A DNA stretch of 64,000 nucleotides, from contig NZ_JAQFIL010000001.1 in the NCBI RefSeq assembly GCF_029504655.1, positions 7,102,001-7,166,000 of the forward strand, written 5' to 3'. The notes below the pieces were generated by a model. That model saw only the letters and a list, made by a program, of their open reading frames with translations. It was not told the origin of the DNA and did no database searches. The DNA comes from Catalinimonas alkaloidigena. Its GTDB lineage: Bacteria > Bacteroidota > Bacteroidia > Cytophagales > Cyclobacteriaceae. Below are positions 35,602 through 46,537 of this stretch, piece after piece (the stretch's first letter is position 1; the number at the start of each line of letters is the position of its first letter). A program made the translations under genes and the position numbers.

Positions 35602-38600
35602 ATGAAGAATCAGATTGCTGCTCTCATCATTACAGCACTCCTATGCTGCCTCAGCTTTGAAACATTCGCACAAACTACTTACTATAGTCGACAAAGTGGT
35701 GCCTGGAATAACCCTGACACCTGGTCTACAGTTAGCCATGCAGGATTAGCTGCATCGCAGGTGCCGGGTACCAATGCTACAGATAGAGTGATTATCGCTG
35801 ACGGAGATGTGGTAGATTATAACGCTTTTGCTAATAATGGTAATAGTGCGACCATTGCCTCTTTGACAATAGGAACAGCCGATGGAACGGGCAGCTTACG
35901 CTTTCCTTTCTCCAATTATAATGGTGGCGCAAACGGGAATCTGGATAGGCTGACTGATGGTAGCGGTTATACACTGACGGTTACAGAAGACGTAGTCATT
36001 GCAGCAAATGGTAGCATACTTTCTGTAGAAGGAGGTAGTGGATCCCCTGTAATGAACGGAGCTGCTCGTAACGAGGACCATTTTTTTAATGTTCAGGGAA
36101 ATCTTAGCAATGCAGGTACAATTGATCTGGAGGGCAGCAGTAACAACCAAAGAGTTGATTTAACGCTTGAAGGCTCTGACAACCAAAGCATATCAGGAGA
36201 AGGTATATGGGATACCTATAATGTTACTTATAATAATAGCGGTGCTTATCCAAATAATCAGATCGAAAACCAGTCCATAGCCTTTACCAACTCAGTAGAA
36301 GCAGGGCGTTCAAGTTTCACCCAGGGCACTTATGTGCATAACAATAGTGGAACTTACAATAACAGAGACAACAACAATACGACTTATACAAATACCTCAT
36401 TCCATATTAATGATGGTATCTTCAATATGATCATTAACCACACCAGTGACCGTAGTGTAAGCATTGTTGGTGGTAATATTGAAATTACCGGAGGGCAGTT
36501 CAATGGTGGTCATGGAGGAGTAGGTAGTGGATTGGCTACTAATATCACAATAGATGGTAATGTAAACGTTTCAGGCAGTGGTATTTTTAATCTTGGTGAT
36601 GGTGACCCGGCTACTACTACTACCCCCACAGACGGAACGCTTACAATTGGAGGTAGTGCTTCTGCAATTAATGCGACTACCCTCTATACCCACGACCTGA
36701 CACTGAATTCAGGTGCGAATCTAAGTATAGAAAATGGTGCCATCTGCTCCGTAGGCAGTAGTAATAATAATAGTGGCGATTTAATGCTGGATGGCGTAAG
36801 TGGAAACGGCTCAGGCTTATCTATTAGTGGTATGACTACTCAACTTACTGTCTACAACAGAATATTTATAAGAGAAGACTGCTCATTGATCCAGAATACT
36901 GGTACGCTGGAGGTAACACCAAACTTTACCACTGGAGGTGACCCTGAATCCATTCAGATAGAAGGGGCAAATGCTTCTTTCACTATGCTGGATGGTACAC
37001 TAAATGTGATGACGAGCATCACTGAAGCTAGTAATAATATTGATGCAATAATACTGGAAGCAGACAATGTTACGCTTGATATACAGGGAGGCTCAGTAAC
37101 CATGGGCAATACTGTTAGTGGTAGAGGAAGGCTGAGGTTTAGGCAGGCGGCGGGTGAAACCGCTAATTTTACAGTTTCTGGCTCAGCTAATGTCATCGTA
37201 GCGGATGCTGTACAGAGAAATACGTCGGGTTCTATCTCTAATATCACACTCTCGGATAACGCTACATTTTTGGTAGGTACAGATAACGCCAGTGGAAATG
37301 TAGGCACATTTCTTCATGAAGGTACTTTGACCATCAATGATAATGCTATTGCCAGATTTGGAAATTTCGGAGACCTATATGATATCATAATCAATGGGAG
37401 TGGTACCTTAGAGACAGGAACAACAGAGGTAAGCGGAAAAGTAGATATTAATGGAGCATTTAACTACAGTAGCCCTACCGCAAGCTGTACCTTTTATAGC
37501 GGGATGGATATTGAAAGCGGAGCAAGTCTAAATATCTCCGGAGGGACCATTAATATCTTACCCGATCTGACTACTGTGGCTGATACAAGGCTACAGATAC
37601 GAGGCGACTTATTAATGAATGGGGGGGTAATCAATCTGGGTGCAAGTATCACTGATATTACAAACGGAAACCTTTTGCAGGTATATGATGGCGGTACGTT
37701 TACTATCAATGCAGGTACGTTTAGTATGCTCGCCAGCCCTTCTTTGACCACAGTGGCTAATCGGAACCCCTTTAATATTACCAATGATGATGCGGGTGAA
37801 GATGCTACCCGAGGAGATGGTATCGTCAGTATTGGTGATGGTGCGGGAGGGAGTGGTACTGCCCGGCTAATCATCGCTCCCAATCTGGCTGCAGAATTAC
37901 CCACACCTTCTACTCGCAACATATTTGATATGGATGGGGCAAATAGCGTGTTGACGATCAACACTGATGGATATTTACAGGTAGGTGGAGGTAATATCGG
38001 CAACTTAAGGTTAAATACTTCAGGAGCGCGCTTCTTGATGAATGGAGGTACTTGTGATATCACAGCATCGTTTACCCTAGATAATGGTACCGAATTACAT
38101 ATGAACGGAGGCACACTTAACGTAGGGACAGGAGATAGTAATGGAGCAAACCGCTTTGTCTTTGCCGGCAATCCTAGCGAGCAAACACGTTTGTTGTTAA
38201 GTGGAGGAACGATCAATGTAGGAGACGGAAATAGTGATTTCGTAGTAGGAAATAGTAACAATAATCCATCTTTCGGAAATGTAGCATTTCAAAGCCTGGA
38301 GATAAGTGGGGGGACATTTAACCTGAACGGAAGCTTCCTGTTTGATGATGCCAATGCACGTTTTGATATGAGTGGAGGTAATTTTAACATTAACCCTCGT
38401 GGAGACCAAAACACTCTGGCAGATGAACATATCTGTCATTTCAGGCGAGGGATTGTCGATTTCAGCAGCGGGCAGATTACCATCGTAAACCCCCATGAAA
38501 GCAGTGGTACAGGCTACGGACTAAACATTAATGACGCAGGTAACCCAAACGCAGGAGACCTGATTAGTGGAATGCCTTCAGGTACAACACCTACTGCTGC

Positions 38601-41600
38601 TAACTTTGGCGGAACTTTTCGCTTTGGGAACGGCTCTGCCGCGCTGGGGGGGTCGGAAGATGGATTTGATCTGTTGCTTTCTCCAGATCATACCTATGGC
38701 TCCTTCATTGTGAATAACCCCAGCGGGACTAACCGTCAGGTGGAAATAGTAAGTGGAGGTGAGGACTTTCTGATGAGTGGAAATCTGATTCTTTTTGCAG
38801 GATCTTTGGATATCAATGATAACACACTCAATCGCAATGCTACGGGTGGATCATTGACAATCAATCCCACTGGACATCTTGTAATTGGTAACAGTGATGG
38901 TGCGCACCATTTTCCCGGAAATAATACGCCCTTCAGTAGCTACGTATTAGGTGTAGGCAGTACAGTAACTTATGATGGAGCCGGTGATGCTGAGGTTAGT
39001 CTGCCGGGAACCGCGCAATTCTCTAACCTGATCATCTCCGGTACAGGGAATAAAACCCTTTCTACCCCTGAGACAGTCAGAAATATCCTTACTTTAGAAG
39101 GGAGCACATTTGTAAGTGGAAGCAAGCTCACGATGGCTTCGGGGTCTACTATTTTGCGTACCGGAACAGATCTTGCCGGTATCATAACAGGTAATGTGCA
39201 AGGAAGTAATCCATACACATTGGCTTATCAGGGTGTTTCCAAGACTACTCAGGGCGCTGAATGGTCGGGCAGTGGTTCAAAGTCCTTCACCATAACAATG
39301 GATGCTAGCCAAACACTTACCCTCCATACCCCCCTAACAGTGGGTGGTACTCTTACTTTGGCCAGTGGTATCCTCTCAGACAACGCTCATACCCTCACTG
39401 TGTACGGAAATGTTATAAATTCTGCTACGCATACTGGAGGAGGCAAAATACTTTTAAGTGCAAGTGCAGCAACACGTAATATCGGCGGGGATGGCAATGG
39501 AGTTTTTCAGAACCTGGAACTGAACGACACCAGAGGAGCAAATCTAACTGCAGCCCAGACGGTCAACGGAGTGCTTGCGCTTTCTGATGGAATTTTCAAT
39601 GTTGATAATTATGCGCTGAATTTAGGCGCAAGTGCTACAGTAACAGGAGCCTTTAGCAGCAGTAATATGATACAGGTAAACCCTGGAGCGGGTGCAGCAG
39701 GTGTAGTCAAAGCATATAGCGGAGCGGGTACTTTTACCTGGCCGCTAGGGTCAAACAGCAAGTATACCCCCGTTACCATTCAGGTAATTAATGCAGCGGC
39801 AGGAGGTTCTATTACAGTGAATCCGGTAGATGCTGAGAATCCTTTCACTACAGATGCAGGGAACTTCTCATTGGATTATTACTGGATTGTAAGCCGTAGC
39901 GGCTTTGGCTCAGAAACTGCCAACCTGAGCTTTACTTATGATCAGTCTGATGCTGATGGCAGAGGAAATGAGGCTGGCTATGTCCCGGCTCGTTATGCGC
40001 CGACTACCTGGACCAATCTTAATAATGTAGCCCTGGTAGATGAAACAAATAATGTCATCAGCTTTAATAATGTAACCTATATCAACGGACAGTTTACCGC
40101 AGCAGAACCATCAGAGTTTGGTACTGTCCTTACCTATTACAGCAGAGCAGATGGCAACTGGAATACCGCTTCTTCCTGGTCAACTACTGCATTGGGAGGA
40201 GGAGCAGCTTTGACTATTCCGGGGAGCAGTACGCCGGTAATCATCGGAAACAATAATACTATTACTGTAGGAAATAACAATACAAATGCCCCGAGTGTAG
40301 AATTACAAAGTACAGGAACACTGGAAATTTCGGATGCTACTACCGGACATAGCTTTGGCACAGTGAGTGGAACAGGCACACTCCGTATCATAACAAATGA
40401 TACCGATGCTACTCCTTTTCCAGGGGGGACTTACACTGAATTGCTCGGATCCTCGGGGGGTACCATTGAATATGGTGGAAGTGGTACTTATACAGCTTTG
40501 GCTGCTCCTTCATCTTTCCATAACCTTACTGTTTCCGGTACCGGTACAGTGAGCTTACCGGATGCAGCATTTGATATTGAGAGTGATCTATCTATTGAGG
40601 GAAGCGTCCAGCTATTGGTGAGTAATACTAGCAATGGTAATCTTGATATTGGGGGTAGCTTAAATACTTCTTCCGGCACTACGCTTAGCTTGAGGTCAGG
40701 AACAGCCAGAACAATTACGGTTGGCTCAGACATTACGAATGGGGGTACTTTTCATGTTACAGGTGGCGGTGTTAGTGCTCATACCTTAAGCATAGGCGGT
40801 GATCTGATAAACAATGGTGTATTTGATATGACCAGCACAGCTAACCATTATGGTAATGTAAGCTTCATCGGTTCAGAAAACGCCGTAATAGGAGGTTCGG
40901 GTGCTATAACCGAATTTTACCGTCTTATCATCAACAAAGGAACTTCATGGAGCAGTGAACTGGAAGTTACTGCAAGTAATTTCAGTATCAGCGGCCCTAC
41001 GAATACAGTTAGCAAAGCCCTGCAATTACAAAATGGCACTCTCTTACTCAGTGCGCCTCATACAGTCACTTTAAGTACGGGTGGAGGACAATTCACCATC
41101 CCCTCTACAGCCGGATTGTGGATAAATGATGCCGGAGCTGAGGCTGAAATTACCTCTTCCTCTTCCAACCTTTTTCTGGAGGGACTTTTAAAGCTTACGG
41201 ATGGTTCAATTAATATCGGAGATGATATCAGCGGTATAGATTTTAATGCTATCTACTACGCTACTGGAAATGCAATAATCAATGTTGAAGGAGGCACATT
41301 GACAGTAGGAGGAGAAATCCGGCCGAATCCTACTTCAGCAACATTAAGTTATATTCAATCAGGAGGCATTGTCAGGCTGGCAAACAACAGAAGTAGTACG
41401 GAAAGTATCAATAACAATTTTGAAGCTGATTTTTGTATAGAAACCGGCTCAGGTAGCAGTTTTAGCATGTCTGGAGGGCTATTGGAAATCGTGAGGAGAA
41501 ATTCAGGAAACGATGGTAAAGCCATTAGAATCAATGCCGGAGTTACGCATAATGTAAGCGGAGGAACAGTAAGAATACTAAATTCCAGTACTGTATCCAA

Positions 41601-42540
41601 TTTTGATGTGGGTATCACTTCGGCCGCTCCATTCTGGAATCTTAAAATTGGAGATGGCAATTCCTTTACAGAGCGAGTAGGCGCATCCAATGGTGGAGAG
41701 CAGGATCTAACGGTACTTAATGATCTAAACATCAATCTGGCAGGAGGAACTTTCAAACTGTATCAGGCGAATGCTTCAAACCCCACCAATAACGATATAA
41801 ATCTGAATCTGGGGGGTAATTTTACCCTCACCAATGGTCGTTTTGAGGCTGGTGATCCCAGTATTGTTACCTTTAATGGCTCTGGCTTAGCAGGACAGTC
41901 TTCACCTCAGGTTGTAAGCGGGTCTCCTACTTTTTACAGTGTGAACATCAACAATACTAACGGCTCAGGAGGCATAGAACTGGCAGCTAACATTGATATT
42001 GAAGGAAATTGGACCTATACCACAGGGACACTGGATCAGAATGGGCAACTTATTAAGTTTGATGGGTCAGTCAGTCAACTAATCAATGGTAATGCGCTTA
42101 GCTTTGATGATATTGAAATTGACAATGCGGCAGGCGTAAGTCTAAGTGCCAGTCAGATGACGGTCAACAGTGATCTGAGTTTAACAGAAGGTATTCTTGA
42201 TCTGGGAGTGAACAGGCTTTCCTTAGCGCCAACAGCTACAGTATCTACGTCTACAGTATTTGATAACAGCCGAATGATCATCACCAACGGGCAGGAAGCC
42301 GCATTAGGAGTAGAGAAATCATATGCAGTAAACATACCTTTCTTATTTCCTATCGGTACCGCCACAGCGTATACACCTGTCACGCTGGAGCTTACTAATC
42401 ATGGGGTTAGCGGTGATGGTATTGTCAAAATTAAGCCCATAGCAAGTCGCCATCCTTTAGCACCGGCAAGTAGTGCGTTGAATTATTATTGGATCGCAGA
42501 GACTACAGGTTTTTGGCGTAGCACCAGAAATAGACCATAG
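35602..42540 (+). CDS. Giant beta-solenoid surface protein, first segment
   Basis: 2,312 codons with signal peptide MKNQIAALIITALLCCLSFE TFA, then a repetitive Ser/Thr/Asn/Gly-rich sequence with almost no Cys, typical of secreted beta-solenoid adhesins. Strand-turn units such as LNISGGTIN, LLMNGGVINLG and FNLNGSFLF recur. A unit opens with YYSR-x2-GAWN-x3-TWST (about residue 27, again near 1512) and closes with FTWPLGSNSKYTPVTIQV plus YYWI (near 1380-1435). The frame breaks at a T5 run at 42510-42514; skipping one T turns the terminal GFWRSTRNRP into GFGVAPEIDHSYTYVQSD, matching the FGSETANLSFTYDQSD of the earlier copy. The reading therefore continues in the next segment. The complete protein would be about 3,800 residues. 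Confidence 0.85.
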   Translation: MKNQIAALIITALLCCLSFETFAQTTYYSRQSGAWNNPDTWSTVSHAGLAASQVPGTNATDRVIIADGDVVDYNAFANNGNSATIASLTIGTADGTGSLRFPFSNYNGGANGNLDRLTDGSGYTLTVTEDVVIAANGSILSVEGGSGSPVMNGAARNEDHFFNVQGNLSNAGTIDLEGSSNNQRVDLTLEGSDNQSISGEGIWDTYNVTYNNSGAYPNNQIENQSIAFTNSVEAGRSSFTQGTYVHNNSGTYNNRDNNNTTYTNTSFHINDGIFNMIINHTSDRSVSIVGGNIEITGGQFNGGHGGVGSGLATNITIDGNVNVSGSGIFNLGDGDPATTTTPTDGTLTIGGSASAINATTLYTHDLTLNSGANLSIENGAICSVGSSNNNSGDLMLDGVSGNGSGLSISGMTTQLTVYNRIFIREDCSLIQNTGTLEVTPNFTTGGDPESIQIEGANASFTMLDGTLNVMTSITEASNNIDAIILEADNVTLDIQGGSVTMGNTVSGRGRLRFRQAAGETANFTVSGSANVIVADAVQRNTSGSISNITLSDNATFLVGTDNASGNVGTFLHEGTLTINDNAIARFGNFGDLYDIIINGSGTLETGTTEVSGKVDINGAFNYSSPTASCTFYSGMDIESGASLNISGGTINILPDLTTVADTRLQIRGDLLMNGGVINLGASITDITNGNLLQVYDGGTFTINAGTFSMLASPSLTTVANRNPFNITNDDAGEDATRGDGIVSIGDGAGGSGTARLIIAPNLAAELPTPSTRNIFDMDGANSVLTINTDGYLQVGGGNIGNLRLNTSGARFLMNGGTCDITASFTLDNGTELHMNGGTLNVGTGDSNGANRFVFAGNPSEQTRLLLSGGTINVGDGNSDFVVGNSNNNPSFGNVAFQSLEISGGTFNLNGSFLFDDANARFDMSGGNFNINPRGDQNTLADEHICHFRRGIVDFSSGQITIVNPHESSGTGYGLNINDAGNPNAGDLISGMPSGTTPTAANFGGTFRFGNGSAALGGSEDGFDLLLSPDHTYGSFIVNNPSGTNRQVEIVSGGEDFLMSGNLILFAGSLDINDNTLNRNATGGSLTINPTGHLVIGNSDGAHHFPGNNTPFSSYVLGVGSTVTYDGAGDAEVSLPGTAQFSNLIISGTGNKTLSTPETVRNILTLEGSTFVSGSKLTMASGSTILRTGTDLAGIITGNVQGSNPYTLAYQGVSKTTQGAEWSGSGSKSFTITMDASQTLTLHTPLTVGGTLTLASGILSDNAHTLTVYGNVINSATHTGGGKILLSASAATRNIGGDGNGVFQNLELNDTRGANLTAAQTVNGVLALSDGIFNVDNYALNLGASATVTGAFSSSNMIQVNPGAGAAGVVKAYSGAGTFTWPLGSNSKYTPVTIQVINAAAGGSITVNPVDAENPFTTDAGNFSLDYYWIVSRSGFGSETANLSFTYDQSDADGRGNEAGYVPARYAPTTWTNLNNVALVDETNNVISFNNVTYINGQFTAAEPSEFGTVLTYYSRADGNWNTASSWSTTALGGGAALTIPGSSTPVIIGNNNTITVGNNNTNAPSVELQSTGTLEISDATTGHSFGTVSGTGTLRIITNDTDATPFPGGTYTELLGSSGGTIEYGGSGTYTALAAPSSFHNLTVSGTGTVSLPDAAFDIESDLSIEGSVQLLVSNTSNGNLDIGGSLNTSSGTTLSLRSGTARTITVGSDITNGGTFHVTGGGVSAHTLSIGGDLINNGVFDMTSTANHYGNVSFIGSENAVIGGSGAITEFYRLIINKGTSWSSELEVTASNFSISGPTNTVSKALQLQNGTLLLSAPHTVTLSTGGGQFTIPSTAGLWINDAGAEAEITSSSSNLFLEGLLKLTDGSINIGDDISGIDFNAIYYATGNAIINVEGGTLTVGGEIRPNPTSATLSYIQSGGIVRLANNRSSTESINNNFEADFCIETGSGSSFSMSGGLLEIVRRNSGNDGKAIRINAGVTHNVSGGTVRILNSSTVSNFDVGITSAAPFWNLKIGDGNSFTERVGASNGGEQDLTVLNDLNINLAGGTFKLYQANASNPTNNDINLNLGGNFTLTNGRFEAGDPSIVTFNGSGLAGQSSPQVVSGSPTFYSVNINNTNGSGGIELAANIDIEGNWTYTTGTLDQNGQLIKFDGSVSQLINGNALSFDDIEIDNAAGVSLSASQMTVNSDLSLTEGILDLGVNRLSLAPTATVSTSTVFDNSRMIITNGQEAALGVEKSYAVNIPFLFPIGTATAYTPVTLELTNHGVSGDGIVKIKPIASRHPLAPASSALNYYWIAETTGFWRSTRNRP

Positions 42541-45500
42541 CTATACCTACGTTCAATCAGATGTCGCGGGTACTGAGACATCTTATGAAGACGCTTATTT
42601 TGACGGTACTGACTGGCAGGCAGGAGTGGATACTAATGTGGATGAGAGCACAAATACTATTGTAGTATCAACAAGCGAGATGCTCAATCAGTATGCGTTT
42701 ACTGCCGGAAGTAATTTTACCAGCCCTACCATTTATTACAGTCGTGCTGATGGTGCATGGGATGATATGCTAACCTGGTCTACAGATCCCTCAGGAGTGC
42801 CCATGGCTGACACAGTTCCGTCTGCTAATAATCCAGTGATTATTCAATTCGGGCATACGGTAACTATTCCTGCTACTACCCATGTATATGCGGCGAATAC
42901 AAGCATTGAGAATAACGGAGAATTGGTTATAGAAGAAATTAATGGTGATACTTATGTCGCTATTGGAACAGTGGGTGGTACAGGCACACTTAAGTTTTCC
43001 GTAGATAACGTTCCGGATATTCCAACACTGGATAACGACTTTGTGAATTCAGGAGGGGGAACGGTAGAATACGAATTTATTTCTACCAGAGATGAGGATC
43101 TACCAGACACACAAACAGTTTACAATCATTTGATTATTGATCATCAGGGAGGCAATGATGAAGCGCGGATGACTACCAATTATACCATCAACGGTAATCT
43201 GAGTGTTGTATCAGGAAGGCTAGATCTAAACAGCCATAGTTGTGACCGTAGCACCACTGGGGGAACTTTTACTATGGTAGGCGGTACAGAGCTTTGGGTA
43301 GAAGGAAGTGATAATTTTCCTGTGAATTACTCAACCTACAGTTTGGACCCAAGCAGCACAGTACGTTATCGCTATAATAATAATGTTCAATTCATATCAG
43401 ATTTAGGTGGGGCCAGTTATGGGAATATTAATTTTGAGAGAACTGGAGGTACATTAGCACCTAAACACCTCAGCGGAGATATTCATGTAAGTGGTAAGCT
43501 GGATATATTCTCAAGAGTAGAGCTTCACACGAATGATCATGACATATTCCTGGCTGGAGAATGGGAAAGGGATGCCAGAAATAATAGTGCTTTTGTTCCT
43601 GGTGAGGGAACGGTAACCTTTAACGGAAGTATACTTCAGGAGATAGATATTGTAGGAGAAGATGACTCGGAAACTTTCGGAAATATTATCATTGACAATG
43701 CCGCAGGTGTAGAGGTGAATACCACCAGCTCCGTGTTGACTTATCTTGATATTGAAGAAAATTTGACAATAAGACAAGGTAGTCTGAATATGAATGGTCA
43801 ACCCCTCAATTTATCAGGAGACTTGATTAACAATAGCAGCAGCACTGCACCTGTCACAAATACAAGCATTGTTTCTTTTAACAGTACGGCTGCTGATCAG
43901 GCTATCGGAGGAAGTAATGGTGTAGTGCTGGAAGATATTATTTTGGAGAAAGCTCAAGGGACTAGCTTAATTCTTGATACATTACTGACCATTAATGGAA
44001 CCCTTAACTGGAGTAATGAAGGAACGATCTCATTAGTAAATGATGCCCTTAGCTTTGGTCCTTCCTCTGATATTAACGGTTCTTTTGGAATTAACCGTAT
44101 GATTGTTACAACGGGTACTACCAATGGACCGGAGGTCGTTAAGCAAGGAAATACAAATGCGGATAGTTACGATTTTACTTTTCCGTTAGGAGTTAGCGGA
44201 CGCTATACCCCGCTAGTAGTAGATGCTACAGCCATAAGCGGTAGTGGAAGTATCGCAGTGCGTTCAGTTACAGGGAATACCAATGGCAATTTTACACTGC
44301 TGGAAGCTGGACGTGCTATTGACCGCTTTTTTAGCTTGAACCTAACAGGTATTTCCAGCCTTCGTGCTGCTCTTGACTTTACATATGCTGATACAGATGT
44401 ACAAGGGAGTGAGATCAATTATCTTTCCTGGGTGTATGAAGGCAGCCCGATTACTACAGAAGCCAGTAATGGCTTTGTAACGGCAGCCGCCAATACATTT
44501 GGTTCAACGGATGTCACTATCACAAATGCAGCAACAGAATGGATCGCTGCGGAGGCAGGGGCATTCTTCCCTAAGCTTTATAGTATAGCCAGTGATGACT
44601 GGAACGTAGCTACTACCTGGAATACAGCCATTGATGGTAGCGGTAGCAATGCTATTCCTACCCAATATAATGATGTGGAAATTCAAAGTGGAGATGTCAT
44701 TACAGTAGGCAGCAATGCTTCAGTAGCTTCTATGCAGTTAGACGGTCAGTTGGAAATCACCAGCGCTGCCTCAGGCTATGATTTAGGTGTGCTTACTGGT
44801 AGCGGTAAGCTGACCCTAAATTCAGGTGAGTTACCCACCTATAATGCTTTGGGCAGTACGCTCTTTGATAATGGGACAATAGAATATAGCGGAGGAGGAG
44901 ATTATAATTTGCCAGACTCACGTACCCAGTACAAAAACCTTGAAATAAGCGGAGGGGGGACCAAAACGATGCTTACCAATATTACAGTATTGAATGACCT
45001 TACCATTGATGCAGCAACGCTGGATGCTCATAGTACAAACAACTATAACCTTTCCCTGGGGGGAAGCCTAAGCTTGCAAAACAGTGGTAATTTTGAACCG
45101 CATAACGGAGAATTCGCACTGATAGGAAGTAGTGCTCAGTCTGTCCCTTCAGGTATCAGCTTCAATAATCTTCGTTTTGACAATGTAGGAACAAAAAGCA
45201 TTAATACAGCGGGGACCCTTACGGTGAACAACTTCAGAATCCTGGCTTCCTCAGGACAGGTATCTTTCATAACACCTACGAATGTAGAGATCAGCGGTAA
45301 CTGGAGTAATGCAGCCGGAGCCGCTGCTTACACTAATGTAGAAGATCTCGATCTGAGCGGCTCAGCGAATCAAAATATTATTGGAACAAATACTTTCCAT
45401 AATTTAACCATCAACAAAAGTGGCGCTGGCCCTGTCGTAACCGCTACCGGAACCATTACGCTTGATGATGGTAGTAATGGAGGGAGCATGACCATATCTG

Positions 45501-46537
45501 CTGACGATATCGTGAATGGCAGCGCCAATTATAATCTGTTGGGTGATTGGAGCAACAGTGGTTCGTTTTCTACCACCGGAACTGTCAATTTCAACGGAGC
45601 ATTAGCACAAGATATCAGTGGAAATAACACTTTTGGGTCACTCATCATTGACAATGCTGTCGGGGTAAATATGGCTGATGATGTTATTACTACTATTAAC
45701 AGCGATCTTACGGTTACCAGCGGTACTCCTTTAAATACCGGAGGAGGCACGGCTACTGTTGTTTTTGATGGAACAGGAGCACAAAACATCAATGGCTCGG
45801 TTACATTCAATAACCTGACTAAGCTCACAGGAACTATACTTACGCTTAGCGGAAGCAGTGTGGTGAATGGTGAACTGACTCTCGGCACTGGTGTGATTAA
45901 TACCACAAACTCTGATATGCTAACGATTGGGACGAATGGGTCAGTGTCAGGGGGCTCCACTACAAGTTATATTGACGGGCCACTTCGACATCTAGAAAGC
46001 TCTACTGCGGCAAAAGTAAAGCGCTTTCCTTTTGGAAATAATGGTGTCTATCGCCCCATTACCCTGAACCTGGCACAAGCTGATGCCACCGAAAGAAGCT
46101 ACACCGCTGTGCTGACCGAAGGGCCTCCTGCCAAGCGGACGCTACCTACTGTTCCCGAAAAACTCCTGCGGGTGTCTGGCGCAAGACACTATTCTATTAC
46201 ACAGTCGCCTGCAGCAGCGGTAAGCTCAGCTACAGTCACAATAGAATACAATGCGGATGATGAGGTGGACGATGGACCTGCATTACGCATTGCTAAGAGC
46301 GATGGCGCAGGAAACTGGGTGAATATCGGGGGGGGAGGAAGTAGCCCCGACCCAGCTGATCCAGGAGTTTTTACGAGCGGAATTATTACCTCCGGTACTT
46401 TCACTACCTTCAGTGATTTTGTGCTGGCATCATCTTCCGCGCCTAATAATCCATTACCCATAGAACTGCTGTATTTTGGTGGGCAGGTAGATGAAGAGCA
46501 GGTACACTTAATATTGGGCAACTGTCTGGGAGAATAA
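42515..46537 (+). CDS. Giant beta-solenoid surface protein, second segment (frame +1)
   Basis: The continuation of the preceding segment one base out of frame, open from 42515 to the stop at 46537 (about 1,340 codons). It begins GVAPEIDHSYTYVQSDVAG and contains further units opening with YYSRADGAWDDMLTWS (42730) and LYSIASDDWNVATTWNT (44574), and closing segments FTFPLGVSGRYTPLVVDA (44180) and RFPFGNNGVYRPITL (46020). There is no start codon or signal peptide of its own; the first GTG or ATG lies over 100 bases in. It ends in PLPIELLYFGGQVDEEQVHL, the usual entry to a T9SS C-terminal region, before a second shift at 46511-46515. It is therefore a fragment of one gene. Confidence 0.82.
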   Translation, partial: GVAPEIDHSYTYVQSDVAGTETSYEDAYFDGTDWQAGVDTNVDESTNTIVVSTSEMLNQYAFTAGSNFTSPTIYYSRADGAWDDMLTWSTDPSGVPMADTVPSANNPVIIQFGHTVTIPATTHVYAANTSIENNGELVIEEINGDTYVAIGTVGGTGTLKFSVDNVPDIPTLDNDFVNSGGGTVEYEFISTRDEDLPDTQTVYNHLIIDHQGGNDEARMTTNYTINGNLSVVSGRLDLNSHSCDRSTTGGTFTMVGGTELWVEGSDNFPVNYSTYSLDPSSTVRYRYNNNVQFISDLGGASYGNINFERTGGTLAPKHLSGDIHVSGKLDIFSRVELHTNDHDIFLAGEWERDARNNSAFVPGEGTVTFNGSILQEIDIVGEDDSETFGNIIIDNAAGVEVNTTSSVLTYLDIEENLTIRQGSLNMNGQPLNLSGDLINNSSSTAPVTNTSIVSFNSTAADQAIGGSNGVVLEDIILEKAQGTSLILDTLLTINGTLNWSNEGTISLVNDALSFGPSSDINGSFGINRMIVTTGTTNGPEVVKQGNTNADSYDFTFPLGVSGRYTPLVVDATAISGSGSIAVRSVTGNTNGNFTLLEAGRAIDRFFSLNLTGISSLRAALDFTYADTDVQGSEINYLSWVYEGSPITTEASNGFVTAAANTFGSTDVTITNAATEWIAAEAGAFFPKLYSIASDDWNVATTWNTAIDGSGSNAIPTQYNDVEIQSGDVITVGSNASVASMQLDGQLEITSAASGYDLGVLTGSGKLTLNSGELPTYNALGSTLFDNGTIEYSGGGDYNLPDSRTQYKNLEISGGGTKTMLTNITVLNDLTIDAATLDAHSTNNYNLSLGGSLSLQNSGNFEPHNGEFALIGSSAQSVPSGISFNNLRFDNVGTKSINTAGTLTVNNFRILASSGQVSFITPTNVEISGNWSNAAGAAAYTNVEDLDLSGSANQNIIGTNTFHNLTINKSGAGPVVTATGTITLDDGSNGGSMTISADDIVNGSANYNLLGDWSNSGSFSTTGTVNFNGALAQDISGNNTFGSLIIDNAVGVNMADDVITTINSDLTVTSGTPLNTGGGTATVVFDGTGAQNINGSVTFNNLTKLTGTILTLSGSSVVNGELTLGTGVINTTNSDMLTIGTNGSVSGGSTTSYIDGPLRHLESSTAAKVKRFPFGNNGVYRPITLNLAQADATERSYTAVLTEGPPAKRTLPTVPEKLLRVSGARHYSITQSPAAAVSSATVTIEYNADDEVDDGPALRIAKSDGAGNWVNIGGGGSSPDPADPGVFTSGIITSGTFTTFSDFVLASSSAPNNPLPIELLYFGGQVDEEQVHLILGNCLGE

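Noticed and set aside
36000..46000. CRISPR-like or tandem DNA repeats in the giant gene
   Set aside because: The repetition is at protein level with variable unit length; no exact direct repeats with regular spacers were seen.
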